Shown one piece after another: positions 9,609 to 19,551 of a DNA stretch of 64,000 nucleotides. The position numbers were made by a program, and so were the translations under genes. Every line of letters begins with the position of its first letter. Positions within the stretch are counted from its first letter, which is position 1. Under the pieces are notes generated by a model that had not been told where the DNA came from, made no database searches, and saw only the letters and a list, made by a program, of their open reading frames with translations. Source of the stretch: CADCVQ01 sp038260305 (GTDB lineage Bacteria > Actinomycetota > Thermoleophilia > Solirubrobacterales > Solirubrobacteraceae); contig JBBSNY010000004.1 in assembly GCA_038260305.1 (NCBI GenBank), positions 62,001 to 126,000 of the forward strand. Reading direction: 5' to 3'.

Positions 9609-9616
<8 letters not shown>
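9595..9616. terminator. hairpin between convergent genes
   Basis: GCGGCT (9595-9600) pairs with AGCCGC (9611-9616) around a 10-base loop. It overlaps the stop region of both the helicase partner and the mutase gene. There is no T tract, so this is a modest candidate. Confidence 0.35.
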
Positions 9617-11219
<1,603 letters not shown>

Positions 11220-11226
11220 GGGCCCT

Positions 11227-11232
11227 AGCGTA
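11227..11232 (-). promoter_or_regulatory. -10 box of the mutase gene, leaderless
   Basis: On the minus strand TACGCT is followed by the 7 bases AGGGCCC and then the ATG at 11219. Confidence 0.55.
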
Positions 11233-11251
11233 CAAGCGCCAGACGGCCGGA

Positions 11252-11280
11252 CTCTCGCGGTTTTCTTACGCTCGCGAGAG
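11252..11280. promoter_or_regulatory. inverted repeat around the htrA -10 box (candidate operator)
   Basis: CTCTCGCG (11252-11259) and CGCGAGAG (11273-11280) are perfect 8-base inverted copies with a 13-base spacer. The spacer contains a plus-strand TACGCT -10 hexamer (11267-11272), about 42 bases before the protease ATG. A dimeric repressor bound here would cover the promoter. Confidence 0.45.
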
Positions 11281-11314
11281 GGACGCTTCAGCGCACCTCG
11301 ATGGAGTGGCCGTC

Positions 11315-12400
11315 ATGGTCACCGCAAACCGCCGCTCCCATTTCCTCGCCGGACTGCTCGGCGCCCTGGTCATCGCGCTGCCCCTCATGGGCCTCGCGAT
11401 CGGCGGTGCGTTCACGACCTCCGGCAACGATTCCGTGGCCGCCACGCCGGCGCCCGCGGCGCCCACCGTCACGACGGCGACGGGCAACGTCACCGCCCCG
11501 GCGCGCAACGTCACCGACGTCTCGGACCTCTACGCTCGGGTCAGCCCGGGCGTCGTCTCGATCGACGTCACGAGCGCGCAGGGCGCCGGCACCGGCTCGG
11601 GCTTCGTGCTCGACCGCGAGGGCTACATCCTCACCAACGACCACGTCGTCGACGGCGCGCAGACCGTGAGCGTGCACTTCAACGAGGGCGCGCCGGTCGC
11701 AGCGAAGGTCATCGGCGCCGACCCCTCGACGGATCTCGCGCTGATCCAGGTCGATCCCGCCGTGCACAAGCTCACACCGGTCGTGCTCGGCTCGTCGAAG
11801 GGCATCAAGGTCGGCCAGCCGGCGATCGCGATCGGCAGCCCGTTTCGCCTCGAGGGCACGCTGACGACCGGCGTCATCTCGGCGCTCGGTCGCTCGATCA
11901 AGTCGCCCAACAACTTCTCGATCGACGGCGTCATCCAGACCGACGCGGCGATCAATCCCGGTAACTCCGGCGGCCCGTTGCTCGACGCCAGTGGCAAGGT
12001 CGTCGGCATCAACGCCCAGATCGCGACATCGACGGACTCAAACACCGGCGTCGGCTTCGCGATCCCGATCGATACCGCCAAGCAGGTCATCCCGCAGCTC
12101 AAGTCCGGCCAGACGATCAGGCGCGCCTACCTCGGCGTCGAGACCGGCTCCGCCGTCACCGGCAGCGGCGCGATCATCTCGCGCGTCATCTCGGGCGGGC
12201 CGGCCGACGACGCGGGCCTGCATGCCGGCGACCGCATCCTGTCGGTCGGCGCCACCAAGGTGACCGGCTCCGACGATGTCGCCTCGGCGGTGCTCAAGGC
12301 CAAGCCGGGCGACGAGATCAAGGTCGGCGTGCGGCGCTCGGGCGCCGAGCAGACGTTGACCGTGAAGCTTGGGACGCGACCGTCCCAGATCGGCGGCTGA
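11315..12400 (+). CDS. HtrA/DegP-like serine protease with PDZ domain
   Basis: A 361-residue membrane-anchored or exported protease. Residues 9-33 are a hydrophobic signal/anchor. The trypsin-like S1C domain has the triad in TNDHVV (His), STDLAL (Asp) and NPGNSGGP (Ser). A single PDZ domain occupies the C-terminal 90 residues (GAIISRVISGGPADDAGLHAGDRIL). Such proteases degrade misfolded extracytoplasmic proteins under envelope stress. GTG at 11306 is an alternative in-frame start. A TACGCT -10 box flanked by an 8-base inverted repeat lies upstream, suggesting repressor or stress control. Confidence 0.93.
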   Translation: MVTANRRSHFLAGLLGALVIALPLMGLAIGGAFTTSGNDSVAATPAPAAPTVTTATGNVTAPARNVTDVSDLYARVSPGVVSIDVTSAQGAGTGSGFVLDREGYILTNDHVVDGAQTVSVHFNEGAPVAAKVIGADPSTDLALIQVDPAVHKLTPVVLGSSKGIKVGQPAIAIGSPFRLEGTLTTGVISALGRSIKSPNNFSIDGVIQTDAAINPGNSGGPLLDASGKVVGINAQIATSTDSNTGVGFAIPIDTAKQVIPQLKSGQTIRRAYLGVETGSAVTGSGAIISRVISGGPADDAGLHAGDRILSVGATKVTGSDDVASAVLKAKPGDEIKVGVRRSGAEQTLTVKLGTRPSQIGG

Positions 12401-12603
12401 CTGCTCCGGTGGCGGGCTGCCACCCGCCGCTGGATGCCGGCTGCTGAAGCGCACACGACCCCGTGGCGGAGATCCCCCTCCCCGCCGCGGGGTCGCGGTG
12501 CATGCGCGACGCTGGTTCCCTTCCTCGACCTGCCCGCGGCCTACGACGAGCTGCGCGGCACCGGTCGCAGTGCTCGCGCCGTCCGCGGTGTCCGCGCCGC
12601 GGT

Positions 12604-12609
12604 TATGAT
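12604..12609 (+). promoter_or_regulatory. -10 box of the Kdo operon, leaderless
   Basis: TATGAT, a near-consensus -10 element, is followed by the 7 bases CGGCGGC and then the GTG at 12617. Confidence 0.65.
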
Positions 12610-12616
12610 CGGCGGC

Positions 12617-13369
12617 GTGACGCCCGCGACCATCGTCGCGATTCCCGCCCGCCTGCAGTCCTCGCGCCTGCCGCGCAAGGTGCTCGCGGACATCGCCGGC
12701 CGCACGATGCTGCACCGCACGCACGACGTGGCGGTCGCCGCCGGCACGGGCCGGGTCGTCGTCCTGACCGACGCCGACGAGGTCGTCGACGAGGTCCGCG
12801 GCTTCGGCGGCGAGGTGCTGCTGACCGACGCCGCGCTGGAGTCCGGTACGGCGCGGATCGCCTCCGTCGCCGGCGAGCTCGGCGCCGAGGTCGTCGTCAA
12901 CCTGCAGGGCGACGCGCCGCTGACCGATCCGGCGATCGTCGCCGCCTGCGCGCGCGAGCTGCACTCCAGCGGCGCGGACGTCGCGCTGCCGGTCTACCGG
13001 ATGACGCGTCCGGAGGACGTGCAGGACCCGAGCGTCGTGAAGGTCGTGCGCGCCCACGACGGCCGCGTCCTGTACTGCTCGCGCAGCCCCGTGCCGTACG
13101 TGCGCGACGTCCCCGCCGAGGACTGGCCGACCGCCGCGAGCTTCTGGGGTCACGTCGGGATCTACGCCTACGGCGCCGGCTTCCTGCGCGGCTTCGCCGA
13201 CCTGCCGGCGAGCCCGCTCGAGCACACCGAGCGCCTCGAGCAGCTGCGCTGGCTGGAGGCCGGGCTGCACCTGCACTCCTTCGAGGTGGCTCCGCAGGGC
13301 CCGTCCGTCGACACGCCGCACCAGCTCGAGCGCGTGTGCGCTGCGTTCCGCGAGCGGGAGGCGGCATGA
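12617..13369 (+). CDS. kdsB: CMP-Kdo synthetase (3-deoxy-manno-octulosonate cytidylyltransferase)
   Basis: A 250-residue nucleotidyltransferase that activates Kdo with CTP. The N-terminus TIVAIPARLQSSRLPRKVL is the KdsB CTP-binding signature. Further hallmarks are VVNLQGDAPLTDP, YCSRSPVPYVRD and HVGIYAYGAGFLRGF with LEHTERLEQLRWLEAG. The GTG start lies 7 bases from a TATGAT -10 box; an in-frame ATG upstream at 12434 would sit before the promoter and is rejected. It is the first gene of a kdsB-kdsD-kdsA operon joined by ATGA and GTGA overlaps. Kdo is known mainly from Gram-negative LPS and capsules, so its presence here is unusual. Confidence 0.93.
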   Translation: MTPATIVAIPARLQSSRLPRKVLADIAGRTMLHRTHDVAVAAGTGRVVVLTDADEVVDEVRGFGGEVLLTDAALESGTARIASVAGELGAEVVVNLQGDAPLTDPAIVAACARELHSSGADVALPVYRMTRPEDVQDPSVVKVVRAHDGRVLYCSRSPVPYVRDVPAEDWPTAASFWGHVGIYAYGAGFLRGFADLPASPLEHTERLEQLRWLEAGLHLHSFEVAPQGPSVDTPHQLERVCAAFREREAA

Positions 13370-14364
13370 GCGACGCCCCGACGGTCCGCCGCGCATCGCA
13401 CCGCGACGTCGGCCGGCGCACGATCTCAGACGAGATCGCCGCGCTGCACCGCCTGCACGACAGCCTCGACGACTCCTTCGACGCGGCCGTCGACGCGCTC
13501 ACGAGCACCGAGGGCAAGATCCTCGCGCTCGGCGTCGGCAAGTCCGGCCACATCGCGCAGAAGGTCGCCGCGACGCTGCGCTCGGCCGGCCTGCCCGCGC
13601 TCTACCTCAGCGCCTCGGATTCGCTGCACGGCGACCTCGGCGTCGTCAGCACGTCCGACACGGCGCTGCTGTTCTCCAAGAGCGGCGCCTCGAGCGAGCT
13701 CATGACGCTGCTGCCGCACCTGCGCTCGCGCGGGGCCTGCCTGATCGCGATCGTCGGCGTCCCCGGCTCGCCGATCGCGCGCGAGTCGGACATCGCGCTC
13801 GCCGTCTCGGTCGAGCGCGAGGGCTGCCCGCTGGACGCCGCGCCGATGGCGAGCGCGCTCGCGGCGTCGGCGATCGGCGACGCGCTCGCGGCGGCGGTCA
13901 TGTGCGCGCGCGGCTTCACGGCCGACGACTTCGCGCGCCTACACCCGGCCGGCGCGCTCGGCGCGCGGCTGAGCCTCAGCGTCGGGGACGTCATGTGCCA
14001 GGGCTCGGAGCTGCCGAGCGTCGGCCTGCTCGCGACGCTGAAGGACGCGATCCTCGAGATCACCCGCACCGGCTACGGCGCCGTCTGCGTCGTCGACGAC
14101 AGCGGCGGGCTCGCCGGCTTCCTCACCGACGGCGACGTACGCCGCCTGTTGATCAAGGTCGACAACATCGCCGAGGTGCCGGTCTCGGCGGTCATGACGA
14201 CGAGCCCGCTGACGCTGTCGCCCGAGCTGCCGCTGTCGCAGGCCCTGCTGCTGCTCGAGACGCGGCCGAAGGCGTTCATCTCCGCACCGGTCGTCGTCGA
14301 CGGCGGGCGCTGCGTCGGCCTGCTGCGCCTGCACGACGCCGTCCGCGCGCACCTGCCTTCGTGA
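13366..14364 (+). CDS. kdsD: arabinose-5-phosphate isomerase (SIS plus two CBS domains)
   Basis: A 332-residue KdsD/KpsF-type enzyme converting ribulose-5-phosphate to arabinose-5-phosphate, the first committed Kdo precursor. The SIS domain carries LGVGKSGHIAQKVAATLRSA near residue 50 and DSLHGDLGVV near 82, matching the phosphosugar-binding and catalytic His regions of KdsD. Two CBS domains follow (about 205-265 and 275-332; GYGAVCVVDDSGGLAGFLTDGDVRRLL). The ATG overlaps the kdsB stop (ATGA). Full length for the family. Confidence 0.92.
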   Translation: MSDAPTVRRASHRDVGRRTISDEIAALHRLHDSLDDSFDAAVDALTSTEGKILALGVGKSGHIAQKVAATLRSAGLPALYLSASDSLHGDLGVVSTSDTALLFSKSGASSELMTLLPHLRSRGACLIAIVGVPGSPIARESDIALAVSVEREGCPLDAAPMASALAASAIGDALAAAVMCARGFTADDFARLHPAGALGARLSLSVGDVMCQGSELPSVGLLATLKDAILEITRTGYGAVCVVDDSGGLAGFLTDGDVRRLLIKVDNIAEVPVSAVMTTSPLTLSPELPLSQALLLLETRPKAFISAPVVVDGGRCVGLLRLHDAVRAHLPS

Positions 14365-15179
14365 CCGACCGCGTCGAGATCGCGCCCGGCGTCGCGCCCG
14401 GCGACGGCCGCCTGACGCTGATCGCCGGGCCGTGCCTGCTCGAGAGCCGTGAGCTCGCCTTGTCGGTCGCCGCGCGGCTGCACGAGCTGTGCAACGAGCT
14501 CGGCGTACCGCTCGTCTTCAAGGGCAGCTTCGACAAGGCCAACCGAACGTCGGCGACGTCGTTTCGCTCGATCGGGATGGAGGCGTCGCTTGAGATCCTC
14601 GCCGAGGTGCGCTCGACGTTCGGGGTGCCGGTCACGACCGACGTCCACGACGCCTCGCAGGTGGCGCGCGTCGCGGAGGTCGTCGACGTCCTGCAGATCC
14701 CGGCGTTCCTCTGCCGCCAGACCGACCTCCTGCACGCCGCGGGGGCGTCGGGGCGCGTCGTGAACGTCAAAAAGGGCCAGTTCCTCGCCCCCGGCGACAT
14801 GCGCTACGCCGTCGACAAGGTCCGTGGCGGGGGCGGCGAGCGCGTCCTGCTGACCGAGCGCGGCACGACATTCGGCTACCACGACCTCGTCGTCGACTAC
14901 CGCGGCCTGAGCACGATGCGGGCGTTCGCGCCGGTGATCTTCGATGCGACGCACAGCGTCCAGTCGCCCGGCGGCGCCGGCGGCTCGTCGGGCGGCCGGC
15001 GCGAGCTCATCGCCCCGCTCGCGCGCGCCGCGGTCGCCTGCGGCATCGACGCGCTGTTCATCGAGACGCACCCCGATCCGGACTCAGCGCCCAGCGACGG
15101 CCCGAGCATGCTGCCGCTGCACGAGCTCGAGCCGCTGCTGCGGCGCTGCCTCGCGCTGCATGCGGCCGCCCCCGCCTGA
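14361..15179 (+). CDS. kdsA: Kdo-8-phosphate synthase
   Basis: A 272-residue TIM-barrel synthase condensing arabinose-5-phosphate with phosphoenolpyruvate. Diagnostic motifs are FKGSFDKANRTS, IPAFLCRQTDLL, NVKKGQFLAPGDM, FDATHSVQSPGG and ETHPDPDSAPSDGPSMLPL. Residue 25 in the opening IAGPCLLES is Cys, as in the metal-dependent class; the metal-independent enterobacterial enzyme has Asn there. The GTG start overlaps the kdsD stop (GTGA). The Kdo-8-phosphate phosphatase (KdsC) is not in this operon or elsewhere in the window, so it must be encoded elsewhere or replaced by another phosphatase. Confidence 0.94.
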   Translation: MTDRVEIAPGVAPGDGRLTLIAGPCLLESRELALSVAARLHELCNELGVPLVFKGSFDKANRTSATSFRSIGMEASLEILAEVRSTFGVPVTTDVHDASQVARVAEVVDVLQIPAFLCRQTDLLHAAGASGRVVNVKKGQFLAPGDMRYAVDKVRGGGGERVLLTERGTTFGYHDLVVDYRGLSTMRAFAPVIFDATHSVQSPGGAGGSSGGRRELIAPLARAAVACGIDALFIETHPDPDSAPSDGPSMLPLHELEPLLRRCLALHAAAPA

Positions 15180-15194
15180 GCGCGGTAGCGAGGC

Positions 15195-15200
15195 TACGAT
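15195..15200 (+). promoter_or_regulatory. -10 box with a conventional leader
   Basis: TACGAT lies 39 bases before the ATG at 15240. An AAAGGA ribosome site (15224-15229) sits 10 bases upstream of the start, so this gene uses a normal 5' leader, unlike most neighbours. Confidence 0.4.
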
Positions 15201-15239
15201 CGCGGTCCCAGGTTTCGGCAACCAAAGGATCGCTTTCAG

Positions 15240-15908
15240 ATGACCACCCCGCATCGCGTCTTCATCGGCTACGACCCCTCCCAGCACATCTCCTTCGAGG
15301 TGCTGCGCTACTCGCTGCTGAAGCACACGACGGAGCCGTTGGACATCCAGGCGATCGACGCGGAGAAGATCCCCGACTGGGGCCGGCCGATCGATCCGCT
15401 CGCCTCGACGCCGTTCACGTACACGCGTTTCCTCGTGCCATGGCTGTCGGACTACGAGGGCATCTCGCTGTTCATGGACGGCGACATGCTCGCGCTCGGC
15501 GACATCTCCGAGCTCTTTGGGCTCTCGATGGACGACCTCGCGCTGCGCGTGCGCCAGCACGACTACAACCCCGAGGCGACGGTGAAGATGGGCGGCAAGG
15601 TCCAGACGCAGTATCCGCGCAAGAACTGGTCGAGCCTGATGCTCATGAACTGCTCCGAGCTGCGCGCATGGACGAAGGAGGCCGTCGAGACGCAGTCGGG
15701 CGCCTGGCTGCATCGCTTCGAGGCGATCCCCGACGAGAAGATCGGCGACATCTCCGAGGAGTGGAACGTCCTCGACCACATGAGCGGCCCGACGAAGCTC
15801 CTGCATTACACGTCCGGCGGGCCGTGGCTGGCCGGCTGCGAGGACGCCGACCATGCCGATCTCTGGCACGAGTACCGCGAGGGCTACGAGGCCGCCCAGG
15901 CGGCGTAG
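15240..15908 (+). CDS. glycosyltransferase, GT8-like
   Basis: A 222-residue GT-A-type transferase beginning MTTPHRVFIGYDPSQHISFE. The DxD metal and nucleotide-sugar motif is in LFMDGDMLALGDISELF near residue 79. HYTSGGPWLAGCED near the C-terminus resembles the second conserved region (HxxG/KPW) of GT8 glycosyltransferases. No membrane segment is visible. It directly follows the Kdo operon but has its own promoter and ribosome site. It could transfer a sugar onto a Kdo-containing glycan, but the donor cannot be read from sequence. Confidence 0.75.
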   Translation: MTTPHRVFIGYDPSQHISFEVLRYSLLKHTTEPLDIQAIDAEKIPDWGRPIDPLASTPFTYTRFLVPWLSDYEGISLFMDGDMLALGDISELFGLSMDDLALRVRQHDYNPEATVKMGGKVQTQYPRKNWSSLMLMNCSELRAWTKEAVETQSGAWLHRFEAIPDEKIGDISEEWNVLDHMSGPTKLLHYTSGGPWLAGCEDADHADLWHEYREGYEAAQAA

Positions 15909-16119
15909 GACCAGACATGAGTCAGCGCACGGGCGCGCCGTCCCACGCCATCAGCCGCAGCGCGACCTGCGGGCTACGACGGGCGTCATTGGTCTGACGA
16001 CGCGCGCCCGGCGCGCCACCAGAACGGCCTCCCATGATCCGGTGTAGATCCAGCACCGCAGCCATAGGTACAAACCAGCGCGTCGCGGTCCCGAGTGGGC
16101 GCGCGCCGAGAGGAGCTTC

Positions 16120-16938
16120 ATGTCAGACGTCGAGAACCATCTGTTCGACACGATCGATCGCCAGCACGCCGGCGAGTCGGCGCACACCCGCCGGTCGCTG
16201 GTCGCAACGACCGCCGCCGCGCTCGGCTCGATGGGGCTGCTCGGCCTCACGGGCTCCAGCAGCGCCTTCGCGGCCGTCCATACGAACGACGAGAACTCCG
16301 TCGAGAATCTGTCGGCCGTCGCGGCCACTGCCGAGGTGCTGGCGACGATCGTCAACACGGTCGGCCCCGAGAAGCTCGCCGGCAAGCTCGACACGGTCAC
16401 GCTGCGCAACGTGCGCGCCGCCGCGCAGCAGGAGAAGAACCACTACGAGCTGCTGACGTCCAGCGCCGTCGGCGGCAAGGCCGTCACGAAGCAGATCCAC
16501 GTGCCGAACGAGGTCTTCGCCAGCGCCGAGAACCTCCTGACGACGCTCGTCGTCGGCGATCAGGTCTTCATCAACGCCTACCTGCTGGCGACGACGGTGT
16601 TCGCGCGACAGGGCACGCTCAGCGGATCGCGCTTCGCCCGCTACACCGCCGAGATCATGGCGACCGAGGCGGTCCACCGCGCGCTCGCGCTGCAGTCGCT
16701 CGGGCGCCTGGGCAACGATCGGGTCTACGCGAAGTTCGGCCAGCGCGAGGCGGTCAAGGGCCTGCCGACGACCGGCAGCGGTGGCTTCTACAAGATCACG
16801 GACGCGGTCGCGGTGCTCGAGTCCGCCGGGTTCGGATTCGGCAAGGCCGGCAGCAAGCCGGGCGTGATGTACGACTACGACACGGTTGCGGCCCGCACTC
16901 CGGTCGACCCCGACGTGAACACGATCAGCATCTCCTGA
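16120..16938 (+). CDS. exported ferritin-like-domain protein
   Basis: A 272-residue protein with an N-terminal RRSLVATTAAALGSMGLLG segment that resembles a Tat-type signal, preceded by about 25 residues. The rest (about 55-235) is helical, with EKNHYELL and TAEIMATEAVHRALAL providing the Glu and His pairs seen in ferritin-like (Ferritin_2/DUF4439-like) four-helix bundles. Many such actinobacterial proteins are secreted and of unknown role. AGGAG at 16111-16115, 4 bases before the ATG, supports the start. A strong hairpin follows the stop. Confidence 0.75.
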   Translation: MSDVENHLFDTIDRQHAGESAHTRRSLVATTAAALGSMGLLGLTGSSSAFAAVHTNDENSVENLSAVAATAEVLATIVNTVGPEKLAGKLDTVTLRNVRAAAQQEKNHYELLTSSAVGGKAVTKQIHVPNEVFASAENLLTTLVVGDQVFINAYLLATTVFARQGTLSGSRFARYTAEIMATEAVHRALALQSLGRLGNDRVYAKFGQREAVKGLPTTGSGGFYKITDAVAVLESAGFGFGKAGSKPGVMYDYDTVAARTPVDPDVNTISIS

Positions 16939-16951
16939 CGACCTGACCGCT

Positions 16952-16979
16952 CCGCCGGGCACATGACGCTGCCCGGCGG
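16952..16979. terminator. strong hairpin between convergent genes
   Basis: CCGCCGGGCA (16952-16961) and TGCCCGGCGG (16970-16979) form a perfect 10-bp stem with an 8-base loop. It lies 13 bases after the ferritin-like stop and 42 bases from the convergent gene end, so it may work in both directions. No T tract follows. Confidence 0.6.
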
Positions 16980-17020
16980 TCGCGCGACGCCGCACGCGAG
17001 GGATCCGCGTGCGGGGGCAT

Positions 17021-17509
17021 TCAATCGCGGGCGCTCCACTTGATCGTCTTGCTGTCGCAGGTGTCCGTCTGCTGCCCGGCCGCGTCGCGGATCGAGACGG
17101 CGACCTTGAAGGTCCCCCTGGCAAGCGTGCGCTTGCCGAACTTGCCCTTGAGCGTCGTCGTGAACACGCCCTTGGTGCCGTCGGCGAAGGGCTGGGTCAT
17201 GGTCGTCTTGCTGCTGAACGATCCGCGCTTGGTCAGCTTGCGATTGCGCGTAACGGACAGCCCTCCGATCGTGCGCCGGCCCGTGGGAGAAGCGCACTTC
17301 GCCGACCATTGGATGTCGAAGCGGGAGATGCTGCGGCCGTTGCGGGCGACGCGTAGCGCGACAGGGAGGTTCAGGGGCCCGGCCTTCTGCGAGCTGACGC
17401 CCTGGTAGCCGGCGTCCTTGCGCGGCATCGCGGACCACGCGCCCGCGGGCAGTAGCGCGAGCGCGCCGACGGCCGGGACGATCGCTGCGCTCTTCGGGTA
17501 CTTGGGCAC
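17021..17509 (-). CDS. small secreted beta-rich protein
   Basis: A 162-residue exported protein of unknown function. Residues 1-27 form a signal peptide (hydrophobic AAIVPAVGALALLPAGAWS). The mature part is strand-rich with two Cys (WSAKCASP and TDTCDSKT) likely forming a disulfide; the pattern GKFGKRTLARGTFKVAVSIRDAAGQQTDTC looks like an immunoglobulin-like beta sandwich. I recognise this only as a secreted family without assigned function. The GTG at 17509 is chosen because GAGG lies 7 bases upstream; ORF-only logic would give 17548. Confidence 0.65.
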   Translation of the reverse strand: MPKYPKSAAIVPAVGALALLPAGAWSAMPRKDAGYQGVSSQKAGPLNLPVALRVARNGRSISRFDIQWSAKCASPTGRRTIGGLSVTRNRKLTKRGSFSSKTTMTQPFADGTKGVFTTTLKGKFGKRTLARGTFKVAVSIRDAAGQQTDTCDSKTIKWSARD

Positions 17510-17616
17510 GATCACTCCTCGTTTCGTTGGTTGCTCCACGGACAACACGGCGGACGCTCGTCGGCGTGGTCGTGCTGTCAGACGGATGACAACGAGCTAC
17601 GCCGAAGCGACGCGTC

Positions 17617-18393
17617 TCAAGCCGCGAGCTTGATCGACCGCGCGCACTCGGCTCGCTCGTTCGGCGGGCGACCGAGCAGCGTCCAACCGCGGTCGGGCCC
17701 GCGCCTGATCTCGCCCGAGCGGGTCATCCGCTGCAACGTCGTCGAGGCGGTCGGTCGCTGCATGCAAGCGAGCTGACCCAGCAGCTCATGGGTCAGCGGC
17801 AACGGCAGTCGCACGCCCTCGGGGGTCACCTGCCCCCATCGATCGGCGAGGTGCCACAGGAGGATCTGCAGCCGCGCCTCGGCCTGGCGGATGTTCGCGA
17901 GGGTGAGGTGAAACACGAGGTTGCGCGACCGCTGTGCACCGCGCGCGAACAGGCCCGACATGATCGACGGCCAGCGCCCGGCGATCAACGCGAAGCGATC
18001 GTCGAGGATCGCGACCGTCGTCGGCTGCAGCACGCGCCAGCGACTCGGATCGTCCGCGTCGGAGTCGGCGTCGGCGTCCCACGGGCGCAGCAGGTCGCCG
18101 GCTCCGAGGAGCTCGGGGCAATCTTTGCCGTGGGGACGGATCGAGCGGATGAGCAGTCCCTCGAGCACGAGCAGCCCGAGCACGCCGTCGCGCCCCGCCG
18201 GCGGCAGCCACGTTCCGCATGGGAGCTCGAGCGACCGGGTGGTGACCCGACGGGTGAGCAGCGCGGTCGTCGGGTCGTCCAGACCGTCCAGGAGGTCGGG
18301 GTCGTGGCGGAACACGTGGACGGTCCCGCGTTGGTCGGGCCGGGCTCGAGTCGGCGTGGAACCGTCATGGCGCAGCTGGTCGCAGTCGGCCAT
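17617..18393 (-). CDS. Crp/Fnr-family transcription regulator
   Basis: A 258-residue regulator beginning MADCDQLRHDGSTPTRARPD. The N-terminal half (about 25-130) is a cyclic-nucleotide-binding-like beta roll (VLGLLVLEGLLIRSI), followed by a long dimerisation helix (SRNLVFHLTLANIRQAEARLQ; longer part 150-195). The C-terminal winged helix contains LPLTHELLGQLACMQRPTAS with the recognition helix STTLQRMTRSGEI. The effector is unknown; the ligand-pocket residues of Crp are not evident. An upstream in-frame start would add 25 residues. Confidence 0.75.
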   Translation of the reverse strand: MADCDQLRHDGSTPTRARPDQRGTVHVFRHDPDLLDGLDDPTTALLTRRVTTRSLELPCGTWLPPAGRDGVLGLLVLEGLLIRSIRPHGKDCPELLGAGDLLRPWDADADSDADDPSRWRVLQPTTVAILDDRFALIAGRWPSIMSGLFARGAQRSRNLVFHLTLANIRQAEARLQILLWHLADRWGQVTPEGVRLPLPLTHELLGQLACMQRPTASTTLQRMTRSGEIRRGPDRGWTLLGRPPNERAECARSIKLAA

Positions 18394-18487
18394 CCGCAGT
18401 ACGGTGCCAGATCGCCGCGTTGCCGACCGTGGTGGCTGGCCACCATTGCACCCGCAGGTCGAACCCACCGATCGCCGGCAGATCGGC

Positions 18488-19525
18488 TCACGGTGTCGCG
18501 CGGCAGGCCCCGGACCGCAGCCGCGGCGCGACGGCGTCCGCGAGCTGGTTGGAGAACTTCGTCGCTCCCGTCGGGGTCATGTGGTCGCCGTCGGCGAAGT
18601 CGCCGAGGCCGTAGCCGGCCTGCACGCGGGGAGCGATGTCGACGAGGCCGACGGTCGGATGCGCGCGCACGAACGCGCGCAGGACGCGCTCGAACTCACG
18701 CTGTACCTCGATCGTCCCGAGCTGCTCGCGGTCGTAGAGGACCGGCAGCGTGAACAGCGTCAGGCAGCCGCCCTTCGCGCGGATGTCGAGATCCAGGCGC
18801 TCGATCGCGGCGATCTGCGACGCGCCGACTCGCAGGCGGATCGAGCCGTTGCGATGCGCCAGGCGTCGTGCGTTCGCCGCCAGCTCGCCCTTCGGCAGGA
18901 CGAGGCTCGGATCGAAGACCGCCCAGCCGCGATCCCCGCGCGGGCGAAAGCCGGGCCGGTCGAGCTTGTCGCCGCGCAGCAGCGCGCGCGGGCCGGCGTG
19001 ACGGATCTCGTTGCCGCGGCCCTGCAGCGAGTAGAGGTCGGCGAGCGCCTCCTCGGCGTCCTTCCAGACCCGCGTGCGATGACGGTTCTTGAAGCCCGGG
19101 CTGGCGAGGAACGCCGCCTCCTGCACCACCGCGACGGGATTTCGGACATCGATGTCGCGGGGCATGATCCCGAGCAGGACGTTGCGCGGCGGGGCACGGT
19201 CGTAAAAGCGCTCGAAGAAGGGCGGCCAGAAGCGCGTGTCGATCGTCGGCTGGGCGAGGTTGAAGGACTCGGCTCGCACGCCGCGCTCGGACAGGCGGTG
19301 GTCGAAGACGTCGGGGTTGACCGCCGCGTACGTGCGCGAGTTGCCGAGCACGACCGTGTTCAGGTGCACATCGGTCGTGTCGAGCTCGTGCAGCTTGAAG
19401 CCGACGGACGGCTCGTTGAACGTCCGGTAGGCGGGGACGAGCCGCTCGGGGTCCTTGTACAGGTGTTGTGCGAGCACGCGGTCGGCCGCGATCGTCACGG
19501 CGAGGATCGCGAGCACGTACGCCAC
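18488..19525 (-). CDS. SGNH-like O-acetyl transfer partner (AlgJ/DltD-like)
   Basis: A 345-residue protein with one N-terminal membrane helix (VAYVLAILAVTIAADRVLA) and an extracytoplasmic domain. VVLGNSRTYAAVNP contains the candidate nucleophile Ser in a G-N-S-R block and GDHMTPTGATKF near the end holds the Asp-His pair, matching the catalytic arrangement of AlgJ/AlgX/DltD SGNH enzymes. It lies 27 bases downstream of the MBOAT gene. Together they would move an acyl group across the membrane onto a surface glycan. No ATG is available in this frame; GTG 19525 or TTG 19546 is likely. The substrate is unknown. Confidence 0.75.
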   Translation of the reverse strand: MAYVLAILAVTIAADRVLAQHLYKDPERLVPAYRTFNEPSVGFKLHELDTTDVHLNTVVLGNSRTYAAVNPDVFDHRLSERGVRAESFNLAQPTIDTRFWPPFFERFYDRAPPRNVLLGIMPRDIDVRNPVAVVQEAAFLASPGFKNRHRTRVWKDAEEALADLYSLQGRGNEIRHAGPRALLRGDKLDRPGFRPRGDRGWAVFDPSLVLPKGELAANARRLAHRNGSIRLRVGASQIAAIERLDLDIRAKGGCLTLFTLPVLYDREQLGTIEVQREFERVLRAFVRAHPTVGLVDIAPRVQAGYGLGDFADGDHMTPTGATKFSNQLADAVAPRLRSGACRATP

Positions 19526-19551
19526 GCATTTGAGTCCGGTCGGCAAGGGGC

